A stretch of 64,000 nucleotides of DNA from Desulfofundulus thermosubterraneus DSM 16057 (GCF_900142025.1 NZ_FQZM01000005.1:60755-124754); one strand, 5' to 3'. Positions 45,116-57,617 are shown, counted from the first letter of the stretch. Notes: generated from the letters alone by a model not told the origin. Translations and numbers: made by a program.

Positions 45116-48100
45116 CTAGTTTTCTCCACTGGCCAGCTCCTGGATGGGAGTAAGATCCATATCCGCGCCATCCTGGATGGAAATAAGTACTTCCACGATG
45201 GCCCGGGCGGTATCCAGGGAGGTCAGGCAGGGGACGCCGTGTTCCACCGCCGCCCGGCGGATGCGGAAACCGTCCCGCTCCGGAGCCCTGCCCCGGGTGA
45301 GGGTGTTAATGACCAGGTGAATCTTCCCCGCCCGGATGAGATCCACGATATGGGGGGAGCCTTCCCGCACCTTGTTTACCCGCTCCACCCCCAGGCCATT
45401 TTCCTGCAAAAAGGCCACTGTCCCGGCGGTGGCGCAAATATTGTATCCCAGACGGGCCAGACCCCTCAAAAGGGGCAGGGCCTCTTTTTTATCCTTGTCG
45501 GCAATGGTGGCCAGGATGGTGCCGTTCCGGGGGATGCTGTAGCCGGCCGCCACCAGGGCCTTGTATAACGCCGCCGGGTAACTGATGTCCACCCCCATGA
45601 CCTCGCCGGTGGACTTCATTTCCGGCCCCAGGGAGATATCCACCTGGAGCAGTTTGGCAAAACTGAATACGGGAGCCTTGACTCCGAAATAACGGCCTTC
45701 CGGGTAGAGGCCGCCGTCATAACCCAGGTCCTTTAATTTGCGCCCCAGGATAACTTTCGTAGCCAGACTGACCATGGGAATGCCGGTGATTTTGCTCATG
45801 TAGGGCACCGTGCGGCTGGCCCGCGGGTTGACTTCCAGCACGTAGACCTGCCCGTTGTAAAGCACGTACTGGATGTTGATCATTCCCCGCACATATAAAG
45901 CCCGGGCTAATCGGGTGGTGTAGTCTACCAGCTGGGCTTTTACCTCCGGGGTGATGTTGTTAGCGGGGTAAACGGCTATACTATCCCCGGAATGAACGCC
46001 GGCCCGCTCGATATGCTTCATGATCCCCGGAATCAGCACCGTCTCCCCGTCGGCTATGGCATCTACTTCCAACTCCTCGCCCTGCAGGTACTTATCCACC
46101 AGCACCGGGTGCTCGGGGGTAACCCTGACCGCATTGGCCATGTAGTTAAGCAGTTCTTCCTGATTATAGACAATCTCCATGGCCCGTCCACCTAGAACAT
46201 AGGAGGGCCTGACCAGCACGGGAAACCCAATTTCCCGGGCTATGTTTACTGCCTCGTCTACGGAAAAAGCCGCCCTCCCCGGCGGTTTGGGGATACCCAG
46301 TCCCACGAGCAGTTGATCGAAACGCTCCCGGTCTTCCGCCCGGTCGATATCCTCCACCGCCGTACCTAAAATGGGTATGCCGGCTTTGGCCAGGGGTACG
46401 GCCAGGTTAATGGCCGTCTGGCCGCCAAACTGGACAATTACCCCCTCGGGACGTTCCTTCTTCAGGATGTTCAAGACGTCTTCAAAAACGAGAGGCTCAA
46501 AATAGAGCCGGTCGGCGGTATCAAAGTCGGTACTGACCGTCTCCGGGTTGTTGTTAATGATGATCGCCTTTACGCCCTCTTCCCGCAGCGCCCACACCGA
46601 GTGAACCGAGCAGTAGTCGAACTCGATACCCTGCCCGATACGAATGGGCCCCGAGCCCAGGACCACCACTTTGCGTACAGCGGTGTTTTGCGCTTCGTCC
46701 TCATGATCGTAACAGGAATAGTAGTAAGGAGTAGCGGCCTCAAATTCTGCCGAACAGGTATCCACCATTTTATAAACGGGCCTGATTCCGTAATCCTCCC
46801 GCAGGGCCCTTATTTTGGCCTCGTCCTGGCCGGTAATTTGGGCCAGATAGGCGTCGGCAAAGCCCATTTCTTTGACCCGGCGCAAAAGGTCCGGCGTTAA
46901 GGCCGCCGGTCCCTGGCGGCGGATCTTCTGCTCCAGTTGCACAATGTTTTGGATCTTGTCCAGGAAAAAGCGGTCAATGCCCGTTAAGGCCCGGACCCTG
47001 TCCACAAGCATCCCCCGCCGCAAAGCCTCGGCCACCACAAACAGGCGCATGTCCTCAGCCCGGGACAGCTTGGTTTCAATCTCTTCATCGCTCAACTGTT
47101 CCATCTCCGGGACCAAAAGACCCGCCAGGCCGATTTCCAGAGAGCGCACTGCTTTTAACAGGGCGCCTTCCAGGGTGCGGTCAATGGCCATAACTTCCCC
47201 GGTAGCTTTCATCTGCGTGCCCAGGGTGCGGTCGGCCAGAGCAAATTTGTCAAAGGGCCAGCGGGGGAATTTTAACACCACGTAATCTATGGAAGGCTCA
47301 AAGCAAGCATAGGTTTTACCCGTAACCGCGTTTTTAATCTCATCCAGGGTTAACCCCACGGCAACCTTGCTGGACACCTTGGCGATGGGGTAGCCAGTGG
47401 CCTTGGAGGCCAGAGCCGAAGAACGAGACACCCGGGGGTTGACCTCAATTACATAATATTTGTAGCTGTTGGGATCCAGGGCAAACTGCACATTGCAGCC
47501 CCCCTCCACCCCCAAAGCCCGAATGATGTTCAGGGAGGCGGTGCGCAGCATCTGGAATTCCTTGTCACTCAAAGTTTGCACGGGAGCAACCACAATGCTG
47601 TCCCCGGTATGAATGCCCATGGGGTCGATATTTTCCATGCTGCAGATGATGATGCAGTTGTCAGCGCTATCCCGCATCACCTCAAACTCGATTTCCTTCC
47701 AGCCCACCAGGCTTCTTTCCACCAGTACCTGGTGAATGATGCTGGCCTTTAAACCTTTGGTGACCGTGGCCTTGAGCTCGTCCATATTATAGACCATGCC
47801 CCCGCCGGTACCCCCCAGGGTATAGGCAGGACGAACCACCAGGGGAAAGCCGATTTCCCGGGCGAAGGCCACCGCTTCATCAACGCTGCTGACAATGGTG
47901 CTCTCAGGAATGGGCTCGCCAATGCGTTCCATGGTGAGCTTAAATTCTTCCCGGTCTTCGGCCCGGCGGATGGCTTCCAGGGGCGTACCCAAAAGCTGTA
48001 TTCCCTCGGCCTCCAGCACCCCGGTGTTCGCCAGTTGCAGGGCCATGTTCAGTCCCACTTGGCCGCCCAGGCTGGGCAAAAGGCCGTCCGGTTTTTCCTT

Positions 48101-48337
48101 GCGGATGACCCGGGCAACAAACTCAGGCGTTAAAGGTTCGATATATACCCGGTCGGCCATGTTGGCATCGGTCATGATGGTAGCCGGGTTGCTGTTTACC
48201 AGCACCACTTCCAGACCCTCTTCCCGTAGAGCGCGGCAGGCCTGGGTCCCGGCATAATCAAATTCCGCCGCCTGGCCGATGACGATGGGCCCGGAACCGA
48301 TGACCATTACTTTGCGCAATCCCTTTTTCAACGGCAT
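45116..48337 (-). CDS. carB: Carbamoyl-phosphate synthase large subunit
   Basis: A 1073-residue enzyme making carbamoyl phosphate from bicarbonate, ammonia and two ATP. Two homologous ATP-grasp halves are visible: [20 protein letters not shown] near 13-32 and [19 protein letters not shown] near the middle, each with its [12 protein letters not shown] or [12 protein letters not shown] loop. A C-terminal MGS-like allosteric domain covers about the last 140 residues. It starts 6 bases after carA and is the last gene of the pyrR-pyrB-pyrC-carA-carB operon. Confidence 0.97.
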   Translation of the reverse strand: MPLKKGLRKVMVIGSGPIVIGQAAEFDYAGTQACRALREEGLEVVLVNSNPATIMTDANMADRVYIEPLTPEFVARVIRKEKPDGLLPSLGGQVGLNMALQLANTGVLEAEGIQLLGTPLEAIRRAEDREEFKLTMERIGEPIPESTIVSSVDEAVAFAREIGFPLVVRPAYTLGGTGGGMVYNMDELKATVTKGLKASIIHQVLVERSLVGWKEIEFEVMRDSADNCIIICSMENIDPMGIHTGDSIVVAPVQTLSDKEFQMLRTASLNIIRALGVEGGCNVQFALDPNSYKYYVIEVNPRVSRSSALASKATGYPIAKVSSKVAVGLTLDEIKNAVTGKTYACFEPSIDYVVLKFPRWPFDKFALADRTLGTQMKATGEVMAIDRTLEGALLKAVRSLEIGLAGLLVPEMEQLSDEEIETKLSRAEDMRLFVVAEALRRGMLVDRVRALTGIDRFFLDKIQNIVQLEQKIRRQGPAALTPDLLRRVKEMGFADAYLAQITGQDEAKIRALREDYGIRPVYKMVDTCSAEFEAATPYYYSCYDHEDEAQNTAVRKVVVLGSGPIRIGQGIEFDYCSVHSVWALREEGVKAIIINNNPETVSTDFDTADRLYFEPLVFEDVLNILKKERPEGVIVQFGGQTAINLAVPLAKAGIPILGTAVEDIDRAEDRERFDQLLVGLGIPKPPGRAAFSVDEAVNIAREIGFPVLVRPSYVLGGRAMEIVYNQEELLNYMANAVRVTPEHPVLVDKYLQGEELEVDAIADGETVLIPGIMKHIERAGVHSGDSIAVYPANNITPEVKAQLVDYTTRLARALYVRGMINIQYVLYNGQVYVLEVNPRASRTVPYMSKITGIPMVSLATKVILGRKLKDLGYDGGLYPEGRYFGVKAPVFSFAKLLQVDISLGPEMKSTGEVMGVDISYPAALYKALVAAGYSIPRNGTILATIADKDKKEALPLLRGLARLGYNICATAGTVAFLQENGLGVERVNKVREGSPHIVDLIRAGKIHLVINTLTRGRAPERDGFRIRRAAVEHGVPCLTSLDTARAIVEVLISIQDGADMDLTPIQELASGEN

Positions 48338-48343
48338 ACTCTC

Positions 48344-49420
48344 CTACCCCCGATGCATTAAATCAATGAACTGGTCGAATAGATAAGCTGATTCCCGCGG
48401 CCCCGGGGAAGCCTCAGGGTGATACTGCACCGAGAAAAGCGGCAGGTCTTTATGCCGGATGCCCTCCACCGTACCGTCGTTCAGGTTCCGGTGGCAGACT
48501 TCCACGGGCAAAACGGCCAGGGAATCGGCATCCACCGCAAACCCGTGGTTCTGGGAGGTGATGTAAACCTTGCCCGTAGCCAGGTCCTTTACCGGGTGGT
48601 TGGCCCCCCGGTGGCCGAATTTCATCTTATAGGTCCTGGCCCCCAGGGCCAGGGCAATCACCTGGTGGCCCAGGCAAATGCCAAACATGGGGCGCTTTCC
48701 GATCAGTTCCCTGGTGGTCCGGATGGCGTAGGGAACATCCACCGGGTCGCCGGGGCCGTTGGATAGCAGGATGCCGTCGGGATGCAAGGCTAGAATTTCC
48801 CGGGCCGTAGTAGTGGGAGGCACCACCACTATTTCGCATTCCCGCTCCTGTAAATGCCGGATAATGTTTAGTTTGGAACCGAAATCCATCAAAACAACGC
48901 GGTAACCCTTGCCCTCTAGGGTATAGATTTCCTTTGTGGCCACCTCGGGCACCAGTTCCTGTCCGGTCAGGTGGGGGCACTGTTTGGCTTTTTCCACCAG
49001 GAGGGCGGGATCGTGGCATTCGGTGCTCAGGACCCCCCGCATGGTCCCCTGGTTGCGCAGGTGGCGGGTTAAGGCGCGGGTGTCGATGCCGGAAATGCCC
49101 ACCACCCCTTCTCGGGCCAGGAAGTCGGACAGGCGGTAGCTGGCCCGCCAGTTGCTGGGACGGTCGCACTCCTCCCGCACCACAAAGCCCCGTACATAGG
49201 ACTTTTTTGCTTCAAAATCCTCCCGGTTGATACCGTAGTTGCCAACCAACGGGTAGGTCATCACCACAATCTGGCCGCAGTAGGAAGGGTCGGTGAGTAT
49301 TTCCTGGTAGCCCGTCATGGCGGTATTGAAGACTACTTCTCCCCATCTTTCCCCCCTGGCCCCGAAGGCCCGGCCGGTAAACACAGTTCCGTCTTCCAGA
49401 GCTAATATGGCCTGCATCAT
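48344..49420 (-). CDS. carA: Carbamoyl-phosphate synthase small subunit (glutaminase)
   Basis: Releases ammonia from glutamine for CarB. About 358 residues, with an N-terminal domain containing NTAMTGYQEILTDPSY and a class I amidotransferase domain with the nucleophile in FGICLGHQ and the His-Glu pair in YHPEASPGP. Two adjacent ATGs follow GAGGTG; either may be used. Confidence 0.97.
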   Translation of the reverse strand: MMQAILALEDGTVFTGRAFGARGERWGEVVFNTAMTGYQEILTDPSYCGQIVVMTYPLVGNYGINREDFEAKKSYVRGFVVREECDRPSNWRASYRLSDFLAREGVVGISGIDTRALTRHLRNQGTMRGVLSTECHDPALLVEKAKQCPHLTGQELVPEVATKEIYTLEGKGYRVVLMDFGSKLNIIRHLQERECEIVVVPPTTTAREILALHPDGILLSNGPGDPVDVPYAIRTTRELIGKRPMFGICLGHQVIALALGARTYKMKFGHRGANHPVKDLATGKVYITSQNHGFAVDADSLAVLPVEVCHRNLNDGTVEGIRHKDLPLFSVQYHPEASPGPRESAYLFDQFIDLMHRG

Positions 49421-49479
49421 CGTAACACCTCGCATTCTGGTGGTTATATGATTCCACTAACCGGTCGCGCCCCCCGTTT

Positions 49480-50775
49480 TCAGGCTATCACCGCCAGATC
49501 GCGGTTGTAAACCACCCGTCCTTTGACTATGGTAGCTACAGGGAGTCCCTGTAAGCGCCTGCCGCTAAAGGGGGTGTTCCGCCCCTTGCTGGCAAAGGTA
49601 GCGGGATCCACCACTTCCATCAGCTCGGGATCGATAATGGTTATATCGGCATCCGCCCCCACTTTGAGCACCCCTTCCTGGAGGCCCAGGATGCGGGCGG
49701 GGTTTACCGTCAGCTTGCGGATGGCTTCCACCGGGCTTAAGACACCCGGTACCACCAACTCTGTCCAGACCAGTCCGAGGGCGGTTTCCAGGCCCACCAG
49801 GCCAAAGGGAGCCAGCTGGTATTCCACGTCCTTTTCCTCCAGCGTATGGGGGGCGTGGTCGGTGGCAATGACGTCAATGGTGCCGTCAGCCAGGGCTTCT
49901 TTCAACGCCGCCACATCCTCCTCCGTACGCAGGGGAGGGTTGACCTTGGTGCTAGTATTATAATCAGCCACCGCCCGGTCGGTAAGAGTGAAATGATGGG
50001 GAGTAACCTCGGCGGTCACCGGCACTCCCCGGGCCTTGGCCTCCCGGATCAGGCGCACTGAACCGGAAGTGCTGACGTGAGCAATGTGCAGGGGGCAACC
50101 GGTGTACTCGGATAGAATGATATCCCGGGCGACCATAATTTCCTCGGCCGCAGCCGGTATGCCCGGCAGTCCCAAAACGGTAGACATGTAGCCTTCATGC
50201 ATCACACCGCCAGCAGACAGGGTTGGTTCCTCGCAGTGGGAAATAACGGGCAGCCCCACCATCCGGGCATACTGCATCGCGCGGCGCATTACCGCCGCAC
50301 TGGCCACCGGGTGGCCGTCATCGGAGAGGGCCACCGCGCCGGCTTCTTTCAAATCGGCCATTTCCGTCAGCTCTTCACCCCGGCTGCCGCGGGTGAGGGC
50401 TGCGATGGGGTACACTTTTACCAGGCCTGCTTCTTCTGCCCTAGTCTTGATGTAAGTAATAACTGCCCGGTTGTCAGCTACCGGATTGGTGTTAGGCATA
50501 CAGGCCACGGCGGTAAACCCCCCCCGGGCAGCCGCCCGGCTGCCCGAAGCAATGGTCTCCTTGGCCTCAAAGCCCGGTTCCCGGAAATGAACATGCATGT
50601 CGATTAACCCCGGTGCAACAAGCTTGCCAGCAACATCCATTACCGCACCTTCCCCCGGTTCCAGGCCTGGGCCGATGGCGGTAATTCTCCCGTCTACAAT
50701 TAAAATGTCCGCAGCAAAAATTTCCCCGGCCTGGGGATCAACCACACGGCCACCTTTGAGCAGCAGTTTATGCAT
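49480..50775 (-). CDS. pyrC: Dihydroorotase
   Basis: Closes carbamoyl aspartate to dihydroorotate. The 431-residue class I protein has the zinc motif [10 protein letters not shown], the bridging region, later histidines in ISHCEEP and HIAHVST, and TDHAPH with the catalytic Asp. The ATG at 50773-50775 overlaps the pyrB end by 8 bases and has GGAGGGGGG upstream, indicating coupled translation; the longest frame start is rejected. Confidence 0.95.
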   Translation of the reverse strand: MHKLLLKGGRVVDPQAGEIFAADILIVDGRITAIGPGLEPGEGAVMDVAGKLVAPGLIDMHVHFREPGFEAKETIASGSRAAARGGFTAVACMPNTNPVADNRAVITYIKTRAEEAGLVKVYPIAALTRGSRGEELTEMADLKEAGAVALSDDGHPVASAAVMRRAMQYARMVGLPVISHCEEPTLSAGGVMHEGYMSTVLGLPGIPAAAEEIMVARDIILSEYTGCPLHIAHVSTSGSVRLIREAKARGVPVTAEVTPHHFTLTDRAVADYNTSTKVNPPLRTEEDVAALKEALADGTIDVIATDHAPHTLEEKDVEYQLAPFGLVGLETALGLVWTELVVPGVLSPVEAIRKLTVNPARILGLQEGVLKVGADADITIIDPELMEVVDPATFASKGRNTPFSGRRLQGLPVATIVKGRVVYNRDLAVIA

Positions 50776-51703
50776 CCGGCATCCCCCCTCCACCCAGCAG
50801 GTAAAGTAAAGCCATGCGCACGGCCACACCATTGGTAACCTGTTCATTGATCACCGCGTTAACCCCATCGGCCACCTCCGGGGATATTTCCACTCCCCGG
50901 TTCATTGGTCCAGGGTGCATGACCAGGGCACCGGGACGGGCTAGGGCCAACCTTTTCCGGTTAAGGCCAAATAAACGGGCGTATTCTCTGATACTGGGAA
51001 AAAGTCCTTGCTGCTGCCTTTCCAGCTGGATGCGCAGCATCATCACCACATCGGCGCCGTCCAGGGCCTCCTCCATACGCGTACACACATATACACCCAT
51101 AGCTTCTATTTCCGGAGGGATCATGGTAGCGGGACCACAAATGCGCACCCGGGCGCCCATTTTGGTAAAACCCCAGATGTTGGAGCGGGCCACACGGCTG
51201 TGTAAAATGTCCCCAATAATGGCCACGTTGAGCCCCGCTAATTGTCCCATTTTCTCCCGTACGGTAAACATGTCCAGGAGAGCCTGGGTAGGATGCTCGT
51301 GGGCACCATCCCCGGCGTTTATGACCGCCGCCGGGATGGTGCTGGCCAGCAGGTTAGGTGCTCCAGCCATAGGGTGGCGCAGGACGACCACATCAGCGCC
51401 CATGGCCACCAGCGTACGGGCGGTGTCCTTCAGGGTTTCCCCCTTGACTACGCTGCTGGTAGAGGCGGAAAGGTTCACGCTGTCAGCGCTTAAATACTTG
51501 GCGGCCAGCTCAAAGGAGGTACGGGTGCGGGTGCTGGGTTCGTAAAATAGCGTTACCACCGTCCGCCCCCTTAAGGTGGGTACCTTTTTAATGGCGCGCC
51601 CAAGAATCTCTTTCATGGGGACAGCCGTATCCAGGATCAGCCCGATTTCTTCCGCCGACAGGTTTTGCAGGCCGAGAATATCCTTGCGCTTCCAGTTCAT
51701 CAT
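50768..51703 (-). CDS. pyrB: Aspartate carbamoyltransferase, catalytic subunit
   Basis: Condenses carbamoyl phosphate with aspartate. The 311 residues include [13 protein letters not shown] (carbamoyl-phosphate site), the RHPMAGAPN region, and [11 protein letters not shown] near the end. No pyrI regulatory subunit is seen next to it. The first of two ATGs follows GGAGGCTTGGC. Expression is expected to be set by the PyrR attenuator directly upstream. Confidence 0.96.
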   Translation of the reverse strand: MMNWKRKDILGLQNLSAEEIGLILDTAVPMKEILGRAIKKVPTLRGRTVVTLFYEPSTRTRTSFELAAKYLSADSVNLSASTSSVVKGETLKDTARTLVAMGADVVVLRHPMAGAPNLLASTIPAAVINAGDGAHEHPTQALLDMFTVREKMGQLAGLNVAIIGDILHSRVARSNIWGFTKMGARVRICGPATMIPPEIEAMGVYVCTRMEEALDGADVVMMLRIQLERQQQGLFPSIREYARLFGLNRKRLALARPGALVMHPGPMNRGVEISPEVADGVNAVINEQVTNGVAVRMALLYLLGGGGMPDA

Positions 51704-51721
51704 GCCAAGCCTCCGATTCCT

Positions 51722-51815
51722 AAAAATAAAGCCCCGCCCGGTATCAGTCCCGGAACGAGGCCGACAAGCCCTGCTGGGCGTGCCCTCCTTGCCGGCCTCT
51801 CTGGACCGTTGCTTA
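51722..51815 (-). promoter_or_regulatory. PyrR-dependent attenuator between pyrR and pyrB
   Basis: Read on the minus strand, the PyrR-binding core GTCCAGAGAGGC followed by CGGCAAGGAGGG lies at 51783-51809. Downstream a terminator stem with GCCTCGTTCCGG (51750-51761) against CCGGGCGGGGC (51731-51741) is followed by TTTATTTTT (51722-51730). This matches the known layout of anti-antiterminator and terminator in pyr operons: UMP-bound PyrR stabilises the first hairpin and lets the terminator form. Confidence 0.88.
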
Positions 51816-51834
51816 AAAGACGGCACCGGAGCAT

Positions 51835-52490
<656 letters not shown>

Positions 52491-52510
52491 TTTTATTGTT
52501 ACTCTTAAAC

Positions 52511-52539
52511 AGAATACATAAAACCAAACCAAATGTCAA
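52511..52539 (-). promoter_or_regulatory. Sigma-A promoter of the pyr operon
   Basis: On the minus strand TTGACA (52534-52539) and TATTCT (52511-52516) are spaced by exactly 17 bases. Transcription would begin near 52504, giving a leader of about 130 bases that contains the first PyrR attenuator. Confidence 0.8.
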
Positions 52540-52578
52540 GAACTAGTTTGGCTGCCCGGTTTATTAGCTGGAAGACTA

Positions 52579-52854
52579 TTACATCCTGTTAACGCCTATA
52601 AAAATCAGGGCAACCCCCAGCAGGATAATGGCCATGCTGCAAGGAGAAACTTTACCCGCCAGACCGACCAGTCCCAGGCTGGTAGTAGTAAGCAGTACTG
52701 TCGGACCCACCAGGGCCAAAAGACTATTTATTTTAAAAGCTGTTTCCACCCGGTTAAAATATAACATTAACATGGCTGCGCTAAATTCAATGGATGAAGA
52801 GAGCAGCCGCAAAAGGGCCATGCCTAAAACGATGCGGTCCAGGAACAAAAACAT
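52579..52854 (-). CDS. YqhV-like small membrane protein (DUF2619)
   Basis: A 91-residue protein starting MFLFLDRIVLGMALLRLLSS with three hydrophobic segments and the pattern IEFSAAMLMLYFNRVETA and INSLLALVGPTVLL. From memory it resembles B. subtilis YqhV, a small membrane protein of unknown function encoded next to the spoIIIA locus. The inner ATG has GGAGGGATTTT. It stands alone here, divergent from the MFS gene. Confidence 0.7.
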   Translation of the reverse strand: MFLFLDRIVLGMALLRLLSSSIEFSAAMLMLYFNRVETAFKINSLLALVGPTVLLTTTSLGLVGLAGKVSPCSMAIILLGVALIFIGVNRM

Positions 52855-52965
52855 AAAATCCCTCCTGCCGGTTTTTACTAAAATTTCATATGCCCCGCGG
52901 CATGGATAAATGCATAGGCAGGATGAAAGGCAGGGAAAACTTTTGGCGAAAGGATGGGATCTCCG

Positions 52966-54273
52966 ATGAAGCCGCAAAAAAGCACCCTGGTGCTGGCTGC
53001 CTTAAGCGGGGTGCCCTTTATTATGGTTTTAGGTAATTCCATGCTCATCCCGGTACTACCCGCCATCAAGGCAGCACTGAACCTCACCCAGTTTAAGGTT
53101 AGCCTGTTGATTACCCTCTTTTCCATCCCTGCCGGGATTGTTATTCCGTTGGCCGGTTTTCTGTCCGATCGTTTTAGCCGTAAAAAAGTAATTGTGCCGG
53201 CACTAATCCTTTACGGCCTGGGAGGCATAGTGGCCGGACTGGCGGCAATTTTCTTGAAAAGCCTGGCCTACCCGGCCATTCTCGGAGGGCGCATTTTGCA
53301 GGGCATCGGCGCAGCAGGGACAGCACCCATTGCCATGGCCCTTACCGGGGATCTCTTCACCGGCAAGCAGCGGGGCACTGCCCTGGGTATCATCGAGGCG
53401 GCCAACGGTCTGGGCAAGGTGGTAAGCCCTGTTTTGGGTGCCCTGCTGGGCCTCATCACCTGGTATGCCACATTTCTTTTTTTTCCTCTGGTGATTATCC
53501 CCGTGGTATTGGGAGTATGGTTCCTGGTTAAGGAACCGGAAAGCAACCGGCAGGCACAAAGTGTAAATGAATATCTGAAGTCCATCGCCCGGATTTTTGA
53601 GAAAAAATCCGCTATGCTACTCACTTCTTTTCTGGGCGGGGCCGTAGCGTTACTCATTCTCTTCGGAGTATTATTTTTTCTCTCCGAACACTTAGAAACG
53701 GTTTTCCGGCTAAATGGGGTGCGCAAGGGCGGGGCCCTGGCTATACCGGTATTATTTATGAGTACAACTTCTTATCTCACCGGCCGGATCATCAAAAAGC
53801 GCCTGGCATTAATGAAATGGCTGGTGGTGGTAGGTCTGGCTCTGATTGGCGGGGCTTTAACCATGATGGGTTTTTATCGCACCACCTATCTCTTTTTTAT
53901 TGCTATTTCCTTGGCCGGCATCGGTACCGGACTAACCCTTCCCTGTCTAAACACCATTATTACCAGCTCCACGGCCACGGAAAGGCGGGGTCTAGTCACC
54001 TCTCTGTATGGCGGTGTGCGGTTTGTAGGAGTAGCCTTTGGCCCTCCCCTTTTTGGCCTTTTAATGGGTTACGGCCTGTCCCTCATGTTCTGGAGCACGG
54101 GAGCCCTCGCGGGGGTTGCTGCCCTACTGGCGGCCTTTCTTATCCGGGTAAAAGACATGAAAGCTCCCACCGCACCGGAAGAAAAAAATCGCCTTACTCC
54201 TTATACCCTTCAACCGGCCTTCGGCCTGGCCGCGCGTAAGCCCTGGAATCCTCCGGATGAACAGGGAACATGA
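52966..54273 (+). CDS. Major facilitator superfamily transporter
   Basis: About 435 residues with twelve hydrophobic segments. The loop 2-3 motif GFLSDRFSRKKV is the MFS signature A; GRILQGIGAAGTAPIAMAL after it resembles drug-exporter motif C regions. A polar tail follows the last helix. The family suggests a drug:H+ antiporter, but the substrate is unknown. The second ATG (MKPQKS) is preferred over one next to AAAGG. The comA-like gene follows after 160 bases. Confidence 0.85.
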   Translation: MKPQKSTLVLAALSGVPFIMVLGNSMLIPVLPAIKAALNLTQFKVSLLITLFSIPAGIVIPLAGFLSDRFSRKKVIVPALILYGLGGIVAGLAAIFLKSLAYPAILGGRILQGIGAAGTAPIAMALTGDLFTGKQRGTALGIIEAANGLGKVVSPVLGALLGLITWYATFLFFPLVIIPVVLGVWFLVKEPESNRQAQSVNEYLKSIARIFEKKSAMLLTSFLGGAVALLILFGVLFFLSEHLETVFRLNGVRKGGALAIPVLFMSTTSYLTGRIIKKRLALMKWLVVVGLALIGGALTMMGFYRTTYLFFIAISLAGIGTGLTLPCLNTIITSSTATERRGLVTSLYGGVRFVGVAFGPPLFGLLMGYGLSLMFWSTGALAGVAALLAAFLIRVKDMKAPTAPEEKNRLTPYTLQPAFGLAARKPWNPPDEQGT

Positions 54274-54384
54274 TTCCGTTAGATTCAATTGCCATTTTTA
54301 CCAGGGTAACCTTTCCCTCCCCGCGGTAATATTTCTATATATGGCTAACCTTTCGGGAGACCCGGGAAGGAGGTGTCCGACAAG

Positions 54385-54404
54385 GCACCTGCATAAACAG
54401 GTGC
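54385..54404 (+). other. Hairpin in the leader of the comA-like gene
   Basis: GCACCTG (54385-54391) and CAGGTGC (54398-54404) form a 7-bp stem with a CATAAA loop, 29 bases before the start codon. It is preceded by an AAGGAGGTG sequence at about 54368 that does not serve any visible gene. No poly-T follows, so a terminator is unlikely. Confidence 0.4.
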
Positions 54405-54433
54405 ATTGCCATCCCCGAAAGGAGCTTGAGAGT

Positions 54434-55246
54434 ATGAGCGAACAGGAGGGTACCCGGACATGGCAGGCATTCCTTAGCTTCCCCCTGGGCAAAAGATTGG
54501 AAAAACCGCGGCAGCAGGGCTTGACCATGATCATTGACAAGGGCCTGGGCCTGGTGGAAACAAAGGATATCTTGCATGTATGCGGCCAATACATCGATTT
54601 TTTTAAGCTGGGCTTCGGTACTCCTGCTTTATATGCTCCGGAGGTGTTAGAGGAAAAAGTTCATATCATCAAGTCCTTCGGCATAGATATCTATCCCGGG
54701 GGAACGTTCTTTGAGGTGGCCATACTACAGGAAAAAATTGAGGAGTACTTGTACCTGGCCAAGAGCATTGGCTTTACAGCTATCGAAGTATCTGACGGAA
54801 CGATCACCCTTCCACCCGAGATTAGGGAAAAAGCCATTGCCCGGGCGGCCGAGCTGGGTTTCAAGGTATTAACGGAAGTGGGCAAAAAAAATGGAAAGCA
54901 CCACCCGGTCCAGCATTTAGTAGAGGAGATCCGCCGGGATCTCCAACACGGGGCCTACCGGGTTATCCTGGAAGGCCGGGAATCAGGTATCAACGTAGGT
55001 CTTTATGATGACCAGGGGCGGTTCATCCAAGAGGAACTGGAGGAATTGCTTTGCGGCATCGGCGATCCCCGCGTGCTGATTTGGGAAGCGCCGCGCAAGA
55101 ACCAGCAGGAAGAATTAATCCTTCGTTTCGGCCCTAATGTCAACCTCGGCAACATCCCTCCCCACGAGGTCCTGGCCCTGGAAGCCCTGAGGGTTGGTCT
55201 CCGGGCCGACACCCTCAAATCTACTCTAGAACGCATCTATGTCTAA
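54434..55246 (+). CDS. Phosphosulfolactate synthase family protein (ComA)
   Basis: A 270-residue TIM-barrel protein of the ComA family, which adds sulfite to phosphoenolpyruvate to form phosphosulfolactate. Diagnostic parts are GLTMIIDKGLG, FFKLGFGTPALY, IDIYPGGTFFEVA, IEVSDGTI, LTEVGKKN and VILEGRESG, with conserved Lys, Asp and Glu for Mg2+ and substrate. In methanogens this starts coenzyme M synthesis; in Bacillus homologues it is linked to sulfolactate in spores. The inner ATG has AAAGGAG. No phosphatase or dehydrogenase for the following steps lies next to it. Confidence 0.85.
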   Translation: MSEQEGTRTWQAFLSFPLGKRLEKPRQQGLTMIIDKGLGLVETKDILHVCGQYIDFFKLGFGTPALYAPEVLEEKVHIIKSFGIDIYPGGTFFEVAILQEKIEEYLYLAKSIGFTAIEVSDGTITLPPEIREKAIARAAELGFKVLTEVGKKNGKHHPVQHLVEEIRRDLQHGAYRVILEGRESGINVGLYDDQGRFIQEELEELLCGIGDPRVLIWEAPRKNQQEELILRFGPNVNLGNIPPHEVLALEALRVGLRADTLKSTLERIYV

Positions 55247-55335
55247 ATAACGGCTAAATATTTAAAGGGAAAGACCAAACCGTGTATCCCGGTGTCTATT
55301 CGGAAAAGCACCGACAGCGGTCCGGGTGAAAAGCA

Positions 55336-55353
55336 AGCCGCCTTAAGGCGGCT
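55336..55353 (+). terminator. Perfect palindrome after the comA-like gene
   Basis: An 18-base perfect palindrome with arms AGCCGCCTT and AAGGCGGCT lies 90 bases past the comA-like stop and is followed by TTGCC. It may act as a weak terminator ahead of the DUF441 gene. Confidence 0.4.
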
Positions 55354-55426
55354 TTGCCTCTTACTGGTAATATTGACCATGGCTCGTACATATTTTAAAC
55401 CAAGGAAAGTTAGAGAGGGGAAGGCC

Positions 55427-55878
55427 ATGCCCGGACTCACCCTATTGGTCGCGCTGTTGTTGATCGGGATTGTCGCTCGCTCCAATCTCATTGCCATGGC
55501 AGCCTGTGTTTTGCTCATCATCAAACTCGCCAACCTGAATTTTATCTTCCCCCTGCTGGAAAGGCGCGGTTTGGAGCTGGGCCTGTTGTTTCTTTTGCTC
55601 TCCATCCTGGTACCCGTAGCCACGGGCAAGATCAGCGAGCGGGAAATGCTTTATAACCTTACCTCCCTGCCCGGATTGCTGGCTCTATTTGGCGGGGCAC
55701 TGGCCACCCACCTTAATGGGGAAGGATTAAAGCTACTGCAATTGCAGCCGGAGATAATCTTTGGCCTGGTGATTGGCTCGATCATTGGCATAGTTTTTTT
55801 AGGCGGGGTGCCTGTGGGTCCCCTCATGGCTGCCGGTATTACCGCTCTATTTATGGAGCTGGCCGCCTGGTTAAAACA

Positions 55879-55882
<4 letters not shown>
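55427..55882 (+). CDS. DUF441 family membrane protein
   Basis: A 151-residue protein with four or five hydrophobic helices. It starts MPGLTLLVALLLIGIVARS and has KLANLNFIFPLLERRGLELGL, VPVATGKIS and FLGGVPVGPLMAAGI, the UPF0756/DUF441 pattern. Function is unknown in the family. The inner ATG is preferred, as GAGAGGGG precedes it and the upstream 45 codons look non-coding. Its end overlaps the convergent rluD-type gene end by 4 bases. Confidence 0.83.
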
Positions 55883-56782
<900 letters not shown>

Positions 56783-56796
<14 letters not shown>

Positions 56797-57280
56797 CGGG
56801 CCCCACCCTTTGACGTTCCCTTTCCCGGTCCTCCCGCCAGACCGCAAAGACCAGCAAAAAAGCCCCGATAACTATGGCCGTATCCGCCAGATTAAAAACC
56901 GGCCATACCCGAAAGTCCAGAAAATCCACCACCAGCCCAAAACGGACCCGATCTATGAGGTTGCCCAGGGCACCCCCCATGACCAATCCCAGGGATAAAC
57001 GAAGCATGTGCCGCCCGGGGGAAAGGCGCAGTGCGGCAACTAGCGCCCCGGCCACCACAAGCAGGGTAACCACGATAAAAAAGCCGGTGCGGTGGGCAAA
57101 TAGACCAAAGGCCGCCCCCGGATTGCGTATGTAGGTTAAATGAAAAATGTGCGGTATTACCGGAACAGATTGCCCCTCCCACATCAGGCGCTGAATCAGT
57201 TCCTTGGAAGCCTGATCCAACACACAGGTAACCAGGGCGGTTAACCAGAAAGGCAACTTTTCTCCCCCTTTATGATCCAT
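56783..57280 (-). CDS. lspA: Lipoprotein signal peptidase
   Basis: An aspartyl membrane protease that removes signal peptides from prolipoproteins. The 165 residues have four membrane helices, the FHLTYIRNPGAAFG motif, and the two catalytic aspartates in GNLIDRVRFGLVVDFLDF and FNLADTAIVIGA. A polar, arginine-rich tail follows. The Shine-Dalgarno sequence before ATG 57280 is poor (CATAGG). Confidence 0.93.
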
Positions 57281-57617
57281 GGCCTATGTCGGGTCATTTA
57301 ATTACAGGGCCTAACCCGCTCGACCAGGCACTTCCCCCCTGTGCCCCAGCATATAATACCATGAAAACGGGTTGGGGAGCAAAACCCAACCTTATTTCCA
57401 TTAATGCAAACACCAGCTCCCGGGGCAGCAAGGGGCAACCGCCAAAGCGTACCGGCAACGGCACCCTGACATTTACTCCCGTTACAACCCTCCAAAACGG
57501 GAAAAGGGGTTTCCGGACGGAACGGCCTGGCAAAACTTAACTAATTCAAAGGAGGATCAGAGCAATTTTTCGCGAATTTTCAGTATATAGGGATATACGT
57601 CAAGAGGGAGTGGTTGC
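57281..57617. other. Intergenic region between lspA and the AMP-binding C domain gene
   Basis: About 337 bases. Short open frames exist on both strands, but none has a recognisable domain or a good ribosome binding site. I see no clear promoter, terminator or repeat in it. Confidence 0.35.

Noticed and set aside
54257..54433. N-terminal extension of the comA-like protein
   Set aside because: The extra 59 codons overlap the MFS end, run through a hairpin and lack family similarity; AAAGGAG precedes the inner ATG.
57294..57533. 79-codon minus-strand frame between lspA and the AMP-binding C domain gene
   Set aside because: No recognisable domain, no good ribosome binding site, and an overlapping plus-strand frame of similar quality; not supported as a gene.
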